Assembly: GCF_037652055.1 (NCBI RefSeq)
Contig: NZ_JBBKAH010000006.1
Coordinates: forward strand, 62,001-126,000
Origin: Pelagibius sp037652055
Lineage (GTDB): Bacteria > Pseudomonadota > Alphaproteobacteria > Kiloniellales > Kiloniellaceae
DNA: 64,000 nucleotides
Direction of reading: 5' to 3'
Shown: one piece after another, positions 35,996 through 46,410 of the stretch
How positions within the stretch are numbered: the first letter of the stretch is position 1
Layout: each line of letters opens with the position of its first letter
Made by a program: the position numbers and the translations under genes
Notes under the pieces: generated by a model
Seen by the model: only the letters and a program-made list of their open reading frames with translations
What the model was told of the DNA's origin: nothing
Database searches by the model: none

Positions 35996-36106
35996 CGCTG
36001 TGTCCGGCCGGCCGATCCGGGGCAATCGCCGCTGGACGCCGGCGGGTCCGGGCCGCTAAATGCTCTCGCACGCCGCCGCCTCGGCGGCACAGCGGTAGAG
36101 AAAGCC

Positions 36107-36688
36107 ATGATCCGACGAGTGCCAGGCGAGGACGCGCGCGCGGCTGCAAGCGGTCTTGCGGCGCCCATCGCGCACCGCCGGCCCGCCGCCCGCCTCGCCC
36201 TGGCCTTAGCGGTGGCCCTGCCGGCCGGTTCCGCTGGCGCCCAGGACGCCGCCGTCTTCACCCCCACCTACGCCGCTTCCCCGGGATCGCCCTACAGCGA
36301 TGTCTACGCGCGGACCTTCGGCACCACGGGGCGCCCCGATGCCGCGGCGGGCCAGGCCGAGCCGCCGCCCCTCGAAACCGCCGCGCCGCCGGCCTCGGCG
36401 CTGGAGGCCGCGCCGGCATTCGTCCCGACCGGCGTCCCGGCAGGCGTCCCGGCCGTCGTTTACGTGATCGAAGGCAGCCGGCTGCTGACCTACCGGGCGT
36501 CGGACTACGCCGGCGGCGGCGCAGCCGTCGACCAGGCGCCGCTGCCGCCGGCGGAAACCGCCTATATCGGCGGCGCGCCCGAGGTGCGGGTACCGACCAT
36601 CGCCGACAGGCTCTACAGCCGATCGGCACCAGCCGGTCCGGCCGTCGAGACCGGCGACCCGATCCCGCTGTTGCCGCCGGCCGACTGA
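36107..36688 (+). CDS. Secreted Ala/Pro-rich hypothetical protein
   Basis: 193 residues, no known family. A charged N-terminus of about 28 residues precedes a hydrophobic core (LALALAVALPAGSAGAQ), so it is probably exported; the true start may be further in. The mature part is low complexity, rich in Ala, Pro and Gly (PPPLETAAPPASALEAAPAFVPTGVPAGVP), with a VVYVIEGSRLLTYRASDY core that looks like a short beta element. GC-rich codon use matches its neighbours. Role unknown. Confidence 0.6.
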   Translation: MIRRVPGEDARAAASGLAAPIAHRRPAARLALALAVALPAGSAGAQDAAVFTPTYAASPGSPYSDVYARTFGTTGRPDAAAGQAEPPPLETAAPPASALEAAPAFVPTGVPAGVPAVVYVIEGSRLLTYRASDYAGGGAAVDQAPLPPAETAYIGGAPEVRVPTIADRLYSRSAPAGPAVETGDPIPLLPPAD

Positions 36689-36795
36689 CGGGCGCCGCCA
36701 GACCTAAAGGCCATGAGGCGGCTTGGCCTGCCGCCGGCGCGGTGGTAGAGCCTGCCCCCATGCAAACCCCAATGGGACCCTCCAAGCAGCCGCCC

Positions 36796-37863
36796 ATGCG
36801 AACTGGCGACTTCGATTTCGACCTCCCGCGCGATCTCATCGCCCAGCGCCCCGTCGAGCCGCGCGACCGGGCCCGCCTGCTGCATGTCGGCGAAGGCCTG
36901 GCCGACTGCCGCGTCGGCGACCTGCCGGACCTGCTGCGGCCGGGCGACCTGCTGGTCAGCAACGACACCAAGGTGATTCCGGCGCGCCTGGCCGGCCGGC
37001 GCGGCACCGCCGGTGTCGAGGTCACCCTGCACCAGGCCGTGGATGACCCCACCCGCCGAGGAGCGACATGGAAGGCTTTCGCCAAGCCGGCGCGTAAGCT
37101 GAACCCCGGCGACGAGATCGCCTTCGCGACCGATGCCGACGGCCCGTTCATCGCCACGGTGACCGGCAAGGGCGACGCCGGCGAGGTGACGCTCGCCTTC
37201 AACCGGCGTGACGACGCCCTGCTGGCGGCTTTGGAGGCGCACGGCATCATGCCGCTGCCGCCCTACATCCAGCGCGACAAGACCGGCGACCCGCGCGACC
37301 GCCACGACTACCAGACCGTCTTCGCCCGCCGCGAGGGCGCCGTGGCCGCGCCGACCGCCGGCCTGCACTTCACGCCAGCGCTGCTGCAGCGCTTGGAGGA
37401 ACGCGGCGTCAAGCGCGTCACCGTCACCCTGCATGTCGGCGCCGGCACCTTCCTGCCGGTGAAGACCGAGGACGTCGGGGCGCACGCCATGCACAGCGAA
37501 TGGGGCGAGATCGGTGCCGAGGCCGCCGCGGCGGTGAACGCCACGCGTGCCGCCGGCGGGCGCGTGGTGGCCGTCGGCACCACCTCGCTGCGCCTCCTGG
37601 AGAGCGTCGCCGCGGCGGACGGCAGCATCGCGTCGTTCACCGGCGAGACCCGCCTCTTCATCCTGCCCGGCTACCGCTTCAAGTGCGTCGATCTGCTGAT
37701 GACCAATTTTCACCTGCCGCGCTCGACCCTCTTCATGCTGGTCTGCGCCTTCGCCGGCAAGGCCCGCATGGAAGCGGCCTACGCCCATGCCATCGCTGAG
37801 CGCTACCGCTTCTATTCCTATGGCGACGCCTGCCTGCTGGAGCCGGAGACGGATCGTGCGTGA
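36796..37863 (+). CDS. queA: S-adenosylmethionine:tRNA ribosyltransferase-isomerase
   Basis: Moves the ribosyl part of SAM onto 7-aminomethyl-7-deazaguanine in tRNA, making epoxyqueuosine. 355 residues. Motifs: DFDFDLPRDLIAQRPVEPRDRARLL at the start, DLLVSNDTKVIPARLAGRR, AVAAPTAGLHFT, HVGAGTFLPVKTEDV, TTSLRLLES, and TNFHLPRSTLFMLVCAFAG near the end. I chose the ATG that aligns with the family start; in-frame starts 36 and 54 bp upstream are possible. First gene of a queuosine operon; its last 8 nt overlap tgt. Confidence 0.95.
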   Translation: MRTGDFDFDLPRDLIAQRPVEPRDRARLLHVGEGLADCRVGDLPDLLRPGDLLVSNDTKVIPARLAGRRGTAGVEVTLHQAVDDPTRRGATWKAFAKPARKLNPGDEIAFATDADGPFIATVTGKGDAGEVTLAFNRRDDALLAALEAHGIMPLPPYIQRDKTGDPRDRHDYQTVFARREGAVAAPTAGLHFTPALLQRLEERGVKRVTVTLHVGAGTFLPVKTEDVGAHAMHSEWGEIGAEAAAAVNATRAAGGRVVAVGTTSLRLLESVAAADGSIASFTGETRLFILPGYRFKCVDLLMTNFHLPRSTLFMLVCAFAGKARMEAAYAHAIAERYRFYSYGDACLLEPETDRA

Positions 37864-38989
37864 TTTCGGACTCGGGTACGAACTGCTGGCTAGCGACGGC
37901 GCGGCGCGGCGCGGACGCCTGACCACCGCGCACGGCATCGTCAACACGCCGGCCTTCATGACCGTCGGTACCGCCGGTACGGTGAAGGGCCTGACGGTGG
38001 AGCAGGTGAAGCAATCCGGTGCCGAGATCATCCTCGGCAACACCTATCACCTGATGCTGCGCCCTGGCGCCGAGCGCGTCGCCGCGCTGGGCGGCCTGCA
38101 CAGGTTCATGAACTGGCAGGGGCCGATCCTGACGGACTCCGGCGGCTTTCAGGTCATGTCCCTGGAAGAGCTGCGCAAGATCACCGAGGACGGCGTCACC
38201 TTCCGCTCCCACCTGGACGGTACGCCGCACAACCTCACGCCCGAGCGCGCCATGCGGATCCAGGAACTGCTCGACGCCGACATCACGATGGTGCTGGACG
38301 AATGCACGCCTTTCCCGGCGACCGAGACGGTCGCCGAGGAGTCAATGGAGCGCTCCATGCGCTGGGCGGCGCGCTGCAAGGAAGCCTTCACCCGGCGGCC
38401 GGGCTATGGCCTGTTCGGCATCGTGCAGGGCAGCGTCTATCCCGCGCTGCGTCGCCGCTCGGCAGAGGCCTTGAAGGCCATCGGCTTCGACGGCTATGCG
38501 GTCGGCGGCCTCGCCGTCGGCGAGGGCCAGCAGGCGATGTTCGAGACTCTCGACGCCACAGTGCCCCATCTGCCGAGGAACCGCCCTCGCTACCTGATGG
38601 GCGTCGGCAAGCCGGCTGACATCGTCGGCGCGGTGCAGCGCGGTATCGACATGTTCGACTGCGTGCTGCCGACACGCAGCGGGCGCACCGGCCAGGCCTT
38701 CACGCGCCGGGCGGTGTTGAACCTGATGAACGCGCGCCACCGCGATGATCCGCGCCCGCTGGATCCCGATTGCCCCTGCCCGACCTGCGCCGACTACAGC
38801 CGCGCCTACATGCATCACCTCTTCAAGGCCAAGGAGATGCTTGGTCCGATCCTGCTGACGCGTCACAATCTGCACTACTATCAGCAGATCATGGCCGGTC
38901 TGCGCGCGGCCATCGAAGGCGGCCGCTTGGAGGATTTCGTTGCCGATTTCGAGCGACAGCAAGCGGAAGGCGACATCGCCCCCCTCTAG
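37856..38989 (+). CDS. tgt: Queuine tRNA-ribosyltransferase (tRNA-guanine transglycosylase)
   Basis: Exchanges guanine-34 of GUN-anticodon tRNAs for preQ1, 377 residues. The catalytic Asp is in ILTDSGGFQVMSL near residue 93 and the nucleophilic Asp in FDCVLPTRSGRTGQAFT near 270. The Zn site is CPCPTCADYSRAYMHHL with the final His. A GTG (VRDFGLGYELLASDG) overlapping queA by 8 nt is the likely start. Its end overlaps queG by 50 nt, so all three are one transcription unit. Confidence 0.95.
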   Translation: MRDFGLGYELLASDGAARRGRLTTAHGIVNTPAFMTVGTAGTVKGLTVEQVKQSGAEIILGNTYHLMLRPGAERVAALGGLHRFMNWQGPILTDSGGFQVMSLEELRKITEDGVTFRSHLDGTPHNLTPERAMRIQELLDADITMVLDECTPFPATETVAEESMERSMRWAARCKEAFTRRPGYGLFGIVQGSVYPALRRRSAEALKAIGFDGYAVGGLAVGEGQQAMFETLDATVPHLPRNRPRYLMGVGKPADIVGAVQRGIDMFDCVLPTRSGRTGQAFTRRAVLNLMNARHRDDPRPLDPDCPCPTCADYSRAYMHHLFKAKEMLGPILLTRHNLHYYQQIMAGLRAAIEGGRLEDFVADFERQQAEGDIAPL

Positions 38990-40157
38990 CGATATCAAGG
39001 CCGCGATCCGTGCCCGGGCGCTGGAAATTGGCTTTGACGCGGTCGGATTCGCGCGTGCCGAGGTGGCGCCGGCCGCGCGCGCCGAGTTCCGTGCCTTCCT
39101 GGCCGAAGGCTGCCACGGCGATATGGACTGGCTGGCCGCCCATGCCGACCGGCGCGCCGACCCGCAGACCCTGTGGCCCGAGGCACGGACGGTCATCGTG
39201 CTGGGCCAGAACTACGGTCCCGCGGCCGATCCCATGGGGCTGCTCGATCGGCATGACCGCGCAACGGTTTCCGTTTACGCGCGCAACGCCGACTACCACG
39301 ATCTCATCAAGAAGCGCCTCAAGGCCCTGGCGCGCTGGCTGCACGAGGGTCACGGCGCCAAGGTAAAGGTCTTCGTCGATACCGCGCCGGTGATGGAAAA
39401 GCCCCTCGCCCAGGCCGCCGGGCTCGGCTGGCAGGGCAAGCACTCCAACCTGGTGTCCCAAGCGCTCGGCTCCTGGCTGTTCCTCGGCGAGGTCTTCACC
39501 GACCTCGAACTCGCGCCCGATGCGGCGGAGGAGGATCACTGCGGCTCCTGCCGGCGCTGCCTCGACGTCTGCCCGACAAAGGCCTTCATCGGCCCCTACA
39601 AGCTCGACGCGCGGCGCTGCATCTCCTACTTGACCATCGAGCACAAGGGGCACATCGCGCGCGAATTCCGCGCCGCCATGGGCAATCGCATCTACGGCTG
39701 CGACGACTGTCTCGCCGTCTGCCCGTGGAACAAGTTCGCCCAGCGCACGACGGAGCCGAATTTCCTGCCACGCGCCGAGCTGACCGCGCCGCGCCTGGCC
39801 GACCTCGCCCAACTCGACGACGCGGGCTTCCGCCGCGTCTTCGCCGGGTCTCCGATCAAGCGCATCGGCCGCGACCGCTTCGTCCGCAACGTCCTTATCG
39901 CCATCGGCAACAGTGCCGAACCACACCTGGTGCCGCGCGCCGAGACTCTGCTGGACGACGCCTCGCCGCTGGTGCGCGCCATGGCGGTCTGGGCGCTGGG
40001 GCGATTGTTGCCGGCCGATAGCCTTCTGGCACTGCAGCAGCACCATGGGGTCGAGGAAAGCGATCCCGAGGTGCAGGCAGAATGGCGCCGGTGTAGTGCC
40101 GCTCGGGGCAGATCAGGGCCGGATGAACTTGCCGAAGGCGACCCCCCGGCCCCGTGA
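38940..40157 (+). CDS. queG: Epoxyqueuosine reductase
   Basis: Cobalamin- and Fe-S-dependent enzyme that reduces epoxyqueuosine to queuosine, the last step of the pathway. 405 residues from a TTG inside the tgt end. ARALEIGFDAVGFARA and the N-terminal DUF1730 region precede two 4Fe-4S motifs: DHCGSCRRCLDVCPT and GCDDCLAVCPWNKFA. HEAT-like helices with PLVRAMAVWALGRLL follow at about 320-370. The start is uncertain, but GC-rich overlap is normal for this operon. Confidence 0.93.
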   Translation: MPISSDSKRKATSPPSSDIKAAIRARALEIGFDAVGFARAEVAPAARAEFRAFLAEGCHGDMDWLAAHADRRADPQTLWPEARTVIVLGQNYGPAADPMGLLDRHDRATVSVYARNADYHDLIKKRLKALARWLHEGHGAKVKVFVDTAPVMEKPLAQAAGLGWQGKHSNLVSQALGSWLFLGEVFTDLELAPDAAEEDHCGSCRRCLDVCPTKAFIGPYKLDARRCISYLTIEHKGHIAREFRAAMGNRIYGCDDCLAVCPWNKFAQRTTEPNFLPRAELTAPRLADLAQLDDAGFRRVFAGSPIKRIGRDRFVRNVLIAIGNSAEPHLVPRAETLLDDASPLVRAMAVWALGRLLPADSLLALQQHHGVEESDPEVQAEWRRCSAARGRSGPDELAEGDPPAP

Positions 40158-40211
40158 TTCAACTGTGTTTTTGCATCACAGATTGAGGTGCGGCCTGGAG
40201 GGGCCATTGTC

Positions 40212-41120
40212 TCACGACCCTCTCCCCTGGACCGCCGTGCCGGCCTCCGCCCGCAGCCACCGGCAAAAGGTTTTAGCAGCGGCGGTGAGGTCGCGCCCGG
40301 ACGGATAGTTCAGGTAGTAGCGGCTTCCGGTATCCACGGCACAGTCGAAAGGCTCCACCAGGCTGCCGACGGCGAGATCCTCCTGCGCGAGCGCGCGGAA
40401 GAAAAGCGCAACGCCATGGCCGTCCAGCGCCGCCCGCCGCAGCGCGCTGGAATCGTCCAGGCGCGTTGCATCGGGCTCGCCTACGAGCGCCACGCCGGCG
40501 GCGGCGAACCACGCGGACCAGTCCTCCACCTGGAACTCATAGAACAGGCGATGCCGCAGCAGGTCGTCGGGCCGCCGCAGGTCGCCGTAGCGCTGCAGAT
40601 AAACCGGCGAACAGAGCGGTGTCAGCGCGCCGTCGAGCACCGGCTCCGCCGTGACGCCCGGCCAATGTCCCTCGCCCCAGTTGATGCCGAGGTCGATCAG
40701 GTCATGCCGGTAGTCCGGCGGCTGATAGGCGTGATGCAGGCGCAGATCGATCATCGGATGCTGTTGGACGAAACGCATGATGCGGGGTGTCAGCCAGCAC
40801 GCGGAGAAATAGGGGGCCACGCTGACCGTTACGATGGTCTTGGCCGGGCGCGACGACACCGCCGCGACTGCGCCGGCGATACCGTCGAAGCCTTCGTGGA
40901 GGGCGGTGGCGAGCCGGTGGCCCGCCTGCGTCAACTCGTTGTGACGGGCCCGCCGCTCAACCAGGCGCACTCGAAGGTCCCGCTCCAGGAGGGCCACCTG
41001 ACGGCTGACGGCGGCCTGGGTGACGCCGAGTTCCTCGGCCGCACGGGTAAAGCTCAGCGTTCTTGCCACCGCTTCGAAAGCCCGCAGAGCGGCAAAAGGA
41101 GGCAGGAGCGCCCGTGCCAT
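40212..41120 (-). CDS. LysR family transcriptional regulator, GcvA-like
   Basis: 302 residues. The N-terminal HTH (PPFAALRAFEAVARTLSFTRAAEELGVTQAAVSRQVALLERDLRVRLVERR) is typical of the GcvA/AmpR branch, and a periplasmic-binding-like effector domain follows (TIVTVSVAPYFSACWLTPRIMRF...). It is divergent from an ornithine cyclodeaminase-family gene, the standard arrangement for a LysR regulator and its target. A 17-bp palindrome lies 11 nt upstream of its start. The effector may be an amino acid or imino acid, by inference. Confidence 0.92.
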   Translation of the reverse strand: MARALLPPFAALRAFEAVARTLSFTRAAEELGVTQAAVSRQVALLERDLRVRLVERRARHNELTQAGHRLATALHEGFDGIAGAVAAVSSRPAKTIVTVSVAPYFSACWLTPRIMRFVQQHPMIDLRLHHAYQPPDYRHDLIDLGINWGEGHWPGVTAEPVLDGALTPLCSPVYLQRYGDLRRPDDLLRHRLFYEFQVEDWSAWFAAAGVALVGEPDATRLDDSSALRRAALDGHGVALFFRALAQEDLAVGSLVEPFDCAVDTGSRYYLNYPSGRDLTAAAKTFCRWLRAEAGTAVQGRGS

Positions 41121-41130
41121 TCCATTACTT

Positions 41131-41147
41131 CAGATAATGAGTATCTG
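41131..41147. promoter_or_regulatory. 17-bp palindrome between lysR-type gene and ornithine cyclodeaminase-type gene
   Basis: Arms CAGATA and TATCTG around ATGAG, in the 124-bp divergent gap, 11 nt before the regulator start. LysR sites are AT-rich dyads in such gaps. The spacing is shorter than a textbook T-N11-A, so it may be only part of the site. Confidence 0.4.
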
Positions 41148-41244
41148 CACCAGAGTCATTTGCGGCGGCCTGTGGGTCAAACGCAAAATGCCTGCAGCAG
41201 GCGGAATACAGCCGCAAAAAACGTTACCTTGAAGGAAGAGCGTG

Positions 41245-42249
41245 ATGACGAAGCAGGCGGAACGGACAGCGAGGAGCGCTGCGGAGATCAGCAAGGGCGC
41301 CTTAAAAGTTATGACCATCAGCGAAGCGGAGGTCGCGCGCCTGCTCGATCCCGGGGCCCTGCTGGACGGGCTCGCCGACGGTTTCCGGGCGCTGGCCCTG
41401 GGCGAGATACAGACACCTCCGCGCCCCGCCATCACGGTCCCGAACAGCGGCTTCCTGCTGTCCATGCCGGCCTGGAAGGCCGGCGGCCCGATCATGGTGA
41501 AGATGGTCTGTGTCTTTGAAGGAAATCTGGCAATCGACCTGCCCAACCACCTGGCCATGATCAACCTCTTCGACGCGGCCACCGGCGTGCCGCTATGCCT
41601 GATGGACGGAACTTACATCACCGGCATCCGCACGGCCGCCGCCGCCGTGCTGTCCGCCCGCCACCTCGCCCGGCCGGACGCCAGGGTGGCTACCATCGTC
41701 GGCGCCGGCGTTCAGGCGCGCGAGCACTTGAAGCTTTTGCCCCTGGTGCGCGACTTCGACGAAATCCTCGTCGCCTCGCTTCACTTCGAAGATGCGCAGA
41801 AACTGGCCGCCAGAAATCGGAAAGCGACCGCCGTTGCCAATGTGGAGGCCGCCGTGCGGCGTTCGGATGTCGTCTGCCTGGCGAGCCATGCCTATCAGCC
41901 GGTCATCGAGGCAGATTGGGTTCGCCCGGGCACTCACATCAGTTCGGTCGGTTACGCACCTCCCCTGGGCGAACTGCCCATCGCCCTGGCGCGGGACCAC
42001 AAGCTCTATGTTGAAGACGATGCCGCCTTCGAGGCTCCGCCGGTCGGCTGCGGGGAGTTGAAGGACATCCACCCGGCCCATGCCATCCGCCTCGGCGACG
42101 CATTGCTCGGCAAGCGGCCCCTGCGCGAGAACGACCGGGAGATCACGGTCTACAAGGCGATGGGCATAGCAATGGAGGATCTGGTCGCCGCTGAACTCGT
42201 CTACAGGCGAGCCCTGGCCGAAGGCTGCAGCGCCACGGCCACGTTCTAG
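41245..42249 (+). CDS. Ornithine cyclodeaminase/mu-crystallin family protein
   Basis: NAD(P)-dependent enzyme of 334 residues related to ornithine cyclodeaminase, alanine dehydrogenase and ketimine reductases. MISEAEVARLLDPGALLDGLADGF opening (after a 20-residue leader), MKMVCVFEGN-like MVKMVCVFEGN (substrate Lys), GTYITGIRTAAAAVLSARHLARPDARVATIVGAGVQAREHL (NAD motif), and SSVGYAPPLGELP replacing the usual SVGAxxPxxxE. AGGAAG precedes the chosen ATG. Substrate not certain: proline, alanine or a cyclic imine are options. Overlaps the convergent lipoprotein gene by 4 nt. Confidence 0.88.
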   Translation: MTKQAERTARSAAEISKGALKVMTISEAEVARLLDPGALLDGLADGFRALALGEIQTPPRPAITVPNSGFLLSMPAWKAGGPIMVKMVCVFEGNLAIDLPNHLAMINLFDAATGVPLCLMDGTYITGIRTAAAAVLSARHLARPDARVATIVGAGVQAREHLKLLPLVRDFDEILVASLHFEDAQKLAARNRKATAVANVEAAVRRSDVVCLASHAYQPVIEADWVRPGTHISSVGYAPPLGELPIALARDHKLYVEDDAAFEAPPVGCGELKDIHPAHAIRLGDALLGKRPLRENDREITVYKAMGIAMEDLVAAELVYRRALAEGCSATATF

Positions 42250-42608
42250 TTCAGCCGCTTGGCCTTGTCGGGCGGATAGCAGATGTAGTTGATGCGGTTC
42301 GGCTGGCTCATCGAACAGCCGTTCCAGAAGACATCCTCGTCGATCTTTTCCAGCCGGCCACCGTCGCAGCGGTAGACGGCCTCCGCCTCGACCTCCGCCA
42401 GATCATTGAACGCCGGGCTGTAGCAGATGCCGAGGGCGAGCGGCCGCAGCCGCGGCAGCAGGTCCGCACCTTGCGCCGCGGCGGCGTCGGCCGCGGCGTC
42501 GGAACCCACGACCCGGTACGGCGCGAAGGAACAGCCCCCCAGCATGACCATCAGCGCAGCCGCGGTTGTGAGGGCCCTCGCCAGGCCGAGGCGCGGGGAA
42601 AAGAACAT
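42246..42608 (-). CDS. Small Cys-rich lipoprotein, unknown function
   Basis: 120 residues. The start is the ATG with GGGAG 8 nt upstream (MFFSPRLGLARAL...). A hydrophobic stretch then LGGC gives a type II signal peptide with lipid Cys at residue 25. The mature part has four more Cys (GICYSPAF, VYRCDGG, FWNGCSMS, NYICYPPD), probably in two periplasmic disulfides. I do not recognise the family. It is transcribed towards the ornithine cyclodeaminase-type gene. Confidence 0.75.
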   Translation of the reverse strand: MFFSPRLGLARALTTAAALMVMLGGCSFAPYRVVGSDAAADAAAAQGADLLPRLRPLALGICYSPAFNDLAEVEAEAVYRCDGGRLEKIDEDVFWNGCSMSQPNRINYICYPPDKAKRLN

Positions 42609-42917
42609 GAGGACGACTCCCGGGAACAGTGCTCTCCCCCTTGATACGGCAGATGCGCCGCCCCTGTCATCCGCCAAGGCGCCCATCCCAGCCGGACATC
42701 GGAATACCTCATATTTACACTAATATTTTGTTATAGAAATTATTTTTACAGTTCTATCTGGACAAATAATGCCAATCTCCCTAGCTTCATTGTGAAAGGA
42801 GGCCGTCCTGCAGATTGGCAGCACACGGCCATCGCGGCCCCAAAAGCCGCGGAACCTGAGGATCAACACCCGGCCCGACCTGCGCCACAGGCCCGGCCAA
42901 CACCAGGAAGGCGTCGC
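42609..42917. promoter_or_regulatory. Promoter gap of the siroheme/sulfite reductase operon, with AT-rich island
   Basis: 309 bp between the divergent lipoprotein gene and cysG. Positions 42705-42790 are strikingly AT-rich against flanking GC-rich DNA and must hold the cys operon promoter and any activator site. I cannot fix -35/-10 boxes. An in-frame ATG at 42792 exists but the AGGAAGG-preceded ATG at 42918 begins the conserved CysG sequence. Confidence 0.5.
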
Positions 42918-44351
42918 ATGCGGTATTTTCCGGCCTTTCACGACCTCTCGATCCGTCCCAGCCTGGTGGTGGGCGGCGGCGAGCTGGCCGCGCGCAAGCT
43001 GCGTCTGCTGTTAAAGGCGGACGCCCGTGTCGTCGTGGTGGCTCCCGAGGCCAATGCGGAAATCACCCGGCTGGCGCGCGAGGGCGCGCTCACCTGGCAC
43101 GCCCGGCCGTTCCAGGCCGGGGACGTTGCCGGCACCGCCCTGGTGATCGGCGCCACCGGGATTGATGCCGTCGACGATGCCGTCTCCGCCGCAGCCCAGG
43201 CCCGCGGCGTGCCGGTCAATGTGGTCGACCGCCCGGACCTCTCCACCTTCATCACGCCGGCCATCATCGACCGTGACCCGCTGGTCATCGGCATTTCCAG
43301 CGGCGCCGACGCACCGATTCTCGCGCGCCAGATCCGCGAGCGTCTCGAATCCCTGCTGCCGGCCAACCTCGGCCGCCTCGCCCGCTTCGCCGGCGCCTTC
43401 CGCGGCGCCGTCGCCGCGCAGATCGGCGACGGCCTGCAGCGCCGCCGCTTCTGGGAGCGCTTCTTCACCGGGGCGGTCGCCGACAAGGTGCTGGCCGGCG
43501 ACGAGGTCGGCGCGCGTGAGGCCATGCTGAGTCTCGTCAACGGCCGCGCGGCGCAGATGGCCGAGGCAGGCTCCGTCGCCATCGTGGGCGCCGGGCCGGG
43601 CGACCCCGATCTCATGACCTTCAAGGCGCTGCGCCGGCTGCAGGAAGCCGACGTGGTGCTCTACGACAAGCTGGTCGGCCCGGAGATTGTCGACTACGCG
43701 CGCCGCGACGCCGAGCGCATCTACGTCGGCAAGTCCAAGGCCAACCACGCCAAGACCCAGGACGAGATCAATGCGCTGATGGCCGAGCACGCCCTGGCCG
43801 GCAGGCGGGTGGTGCGCCTGAAGGGCGGTGACCCCTTTATCTTTGGGCGCGGCGGCGAGGAGATGGACTATCTCAAGGCCCGCGGCATCGCCGTCGAGGT
43901 GGTGCCGGGGGTAACCGCTGCCGCCGGCTGCGCCGCCGCCGCAGGCATTCCGCTAACTCTACGCGGTACCGCGCTGGCCGTCACCTTTCTCACCGGACAT
44001 GCCAGGGACGGCGAACCCGATCTCGACTGGGCGAGCCTCGCCAGCGGCAAGCAGACCCTGGCCGTCTACATGGGCGTCTCAACCGCCGCCACGGTTGCCG
44101 CGCGGCTCATCGAGCACGGTCTTGCCGCCGGCACGCCGGTGGCGGTCATCGAGAACGGCACCCGGCCGGAGCAGCGGGTCGTCACCGCGCGCCTGGAGAC
44201 CCTGGGCGAACGCCTGAACGCCGAGGGTATCGCCGGCCCCGCCCTCATCGTCATCGGCGAGGTCGCGCGTCAGGCCCTCGAAGCCGATTTGGCGGAAGCC
44301 GATGCCGCCGCCCGCCTGGCCGCCGAACTGCAGCGCGCCATCGCTGTCTGA
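42918..44351 (+). CDS. cysG: Siroheme synthase (precorrin-2 dehydrogenase/ferrochelatase + uroporphyrinogen-III methyltransferase)
   Basis: Bifunctional 477-residue enzyme making siroheme for the sulfite reductase encoded downstream. Residues 1-210 form the dehydrogenase/chelatase half (FHDLSIRPSLVVGGGELAARKLRLLLKADARV). Residues 215-470 are the SUMT half: VAIVGAGPGDPDLMTFKALRRLQEADVVLYDKLV, RLKGGDPFIFGRGGEE, and VVPGVTAAAGCAAAAGIPLT. First gene of the operon; DUF2849 follows after 32 nt. Confidence 0.96.
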   Translation: MRYFPAFHDLSIRPSLVVGGGELAARKLRLLLKADARVVVVAPEANAEITRLAREGALTWHARPFQAGDVAGTALVIGATGIDAVDDAVSAAAQARGVPVNVVDRPDLSTFITPAIIDRDPLVIGISSGADAPILARQIRERLESLLPANLGRLARFAGAFRGAVAAQIGDGLQRRRFWERFFTGAVADKVLAGDEVGAREAMLSLVNGRAAQMAEAGSVAIVGAGPGDPDLMTFKALRRLQEADVVLYDKLVGPEIVDYARRDAERIYVGKSKANHAKTQDEINALMAEHALAGRRVVRLKGGDPFIFGRGGEEMDYLKARGIAVEVVPGVTAAAGCAAAAGIPLTLRGTALAVTFLTGHARDGEPDLDWASLASGKQTLAVYMGVSTAATVAARLIEHGLAAGTPVAVIENGTRPEQRVVTARLETLGERLNAEGIAGPALIVIGEVARQALEADLAEADAAARLAAELQRAIAV

Positions 44352-44383
44352 TAAGCGCTGATCAAAGGATAGAGACCGCCGCC

Positions 44384-44713
44384 ATGAGCAAGAAGACCGA
44401 CAGCTTGAAGATCGTCACCGCCAACCGCCTGCGCGAGGGCGACGTCGTCTACCTGACCGATTCCGGCAAGTGGTCGATCCACCTCAACGAAAGCCGCGCC
44501 AGCAGAGACCCGGCGGCGATCGATGCGATGCTGGCTGAGGCCGCCGCCGATGTCGCCGCACGCAGGATCGTCGCGCCCTACGCCATGGAGGTCAGCGAGG
44601 TCGACGGCATCCTGCAGCCGCTATCGGCCCGCGAGATCATCCGTGCCGCCGGCCCGACCGTGCGCGCCGACTACCGACAGCAAGAGAACGACGCGCGCAG
44701 CCGCGCCGCCTGA
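44384..44713 (+). CDS. DUF2849 protein of the sulfite reductase operon
   Basis: Small cytoplasmic protein of 109 residues. The family is nearly confined to alphaproteobacterial sulfite reductase operons, between cysG and cysI, as here. Visible core: LKIVTANRLREGDVVYLTDSGKWSIHLNESR, a short beta domain, then a helix and APYAMEVSEVDGILQPLSAREIIRAAGPTVR. No biochemical role is established; it could be a small accessory subunit or assembly factor of CysI. AAGGAT lies upstream of the ATG. Confidence 0.88.
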   Translation: MSKKTDSLKIVTANRLREGDVVYLTDSGKWSIHLNESRASRDPAAIDAMLAEAAADVAARRIVAPYAMEVSEVDGILQPLSAREIIRAAGPTVRADYRQQENDARSRAA

Positions 44714-44754
44714 TCAGCGCGCCCCAGCGCGCCGCGAAAAAGGATAATTGAGAG

Positions 44755-46396
<1,642 letters not shown>

Positions 46397-46410
<14 letters not shown>

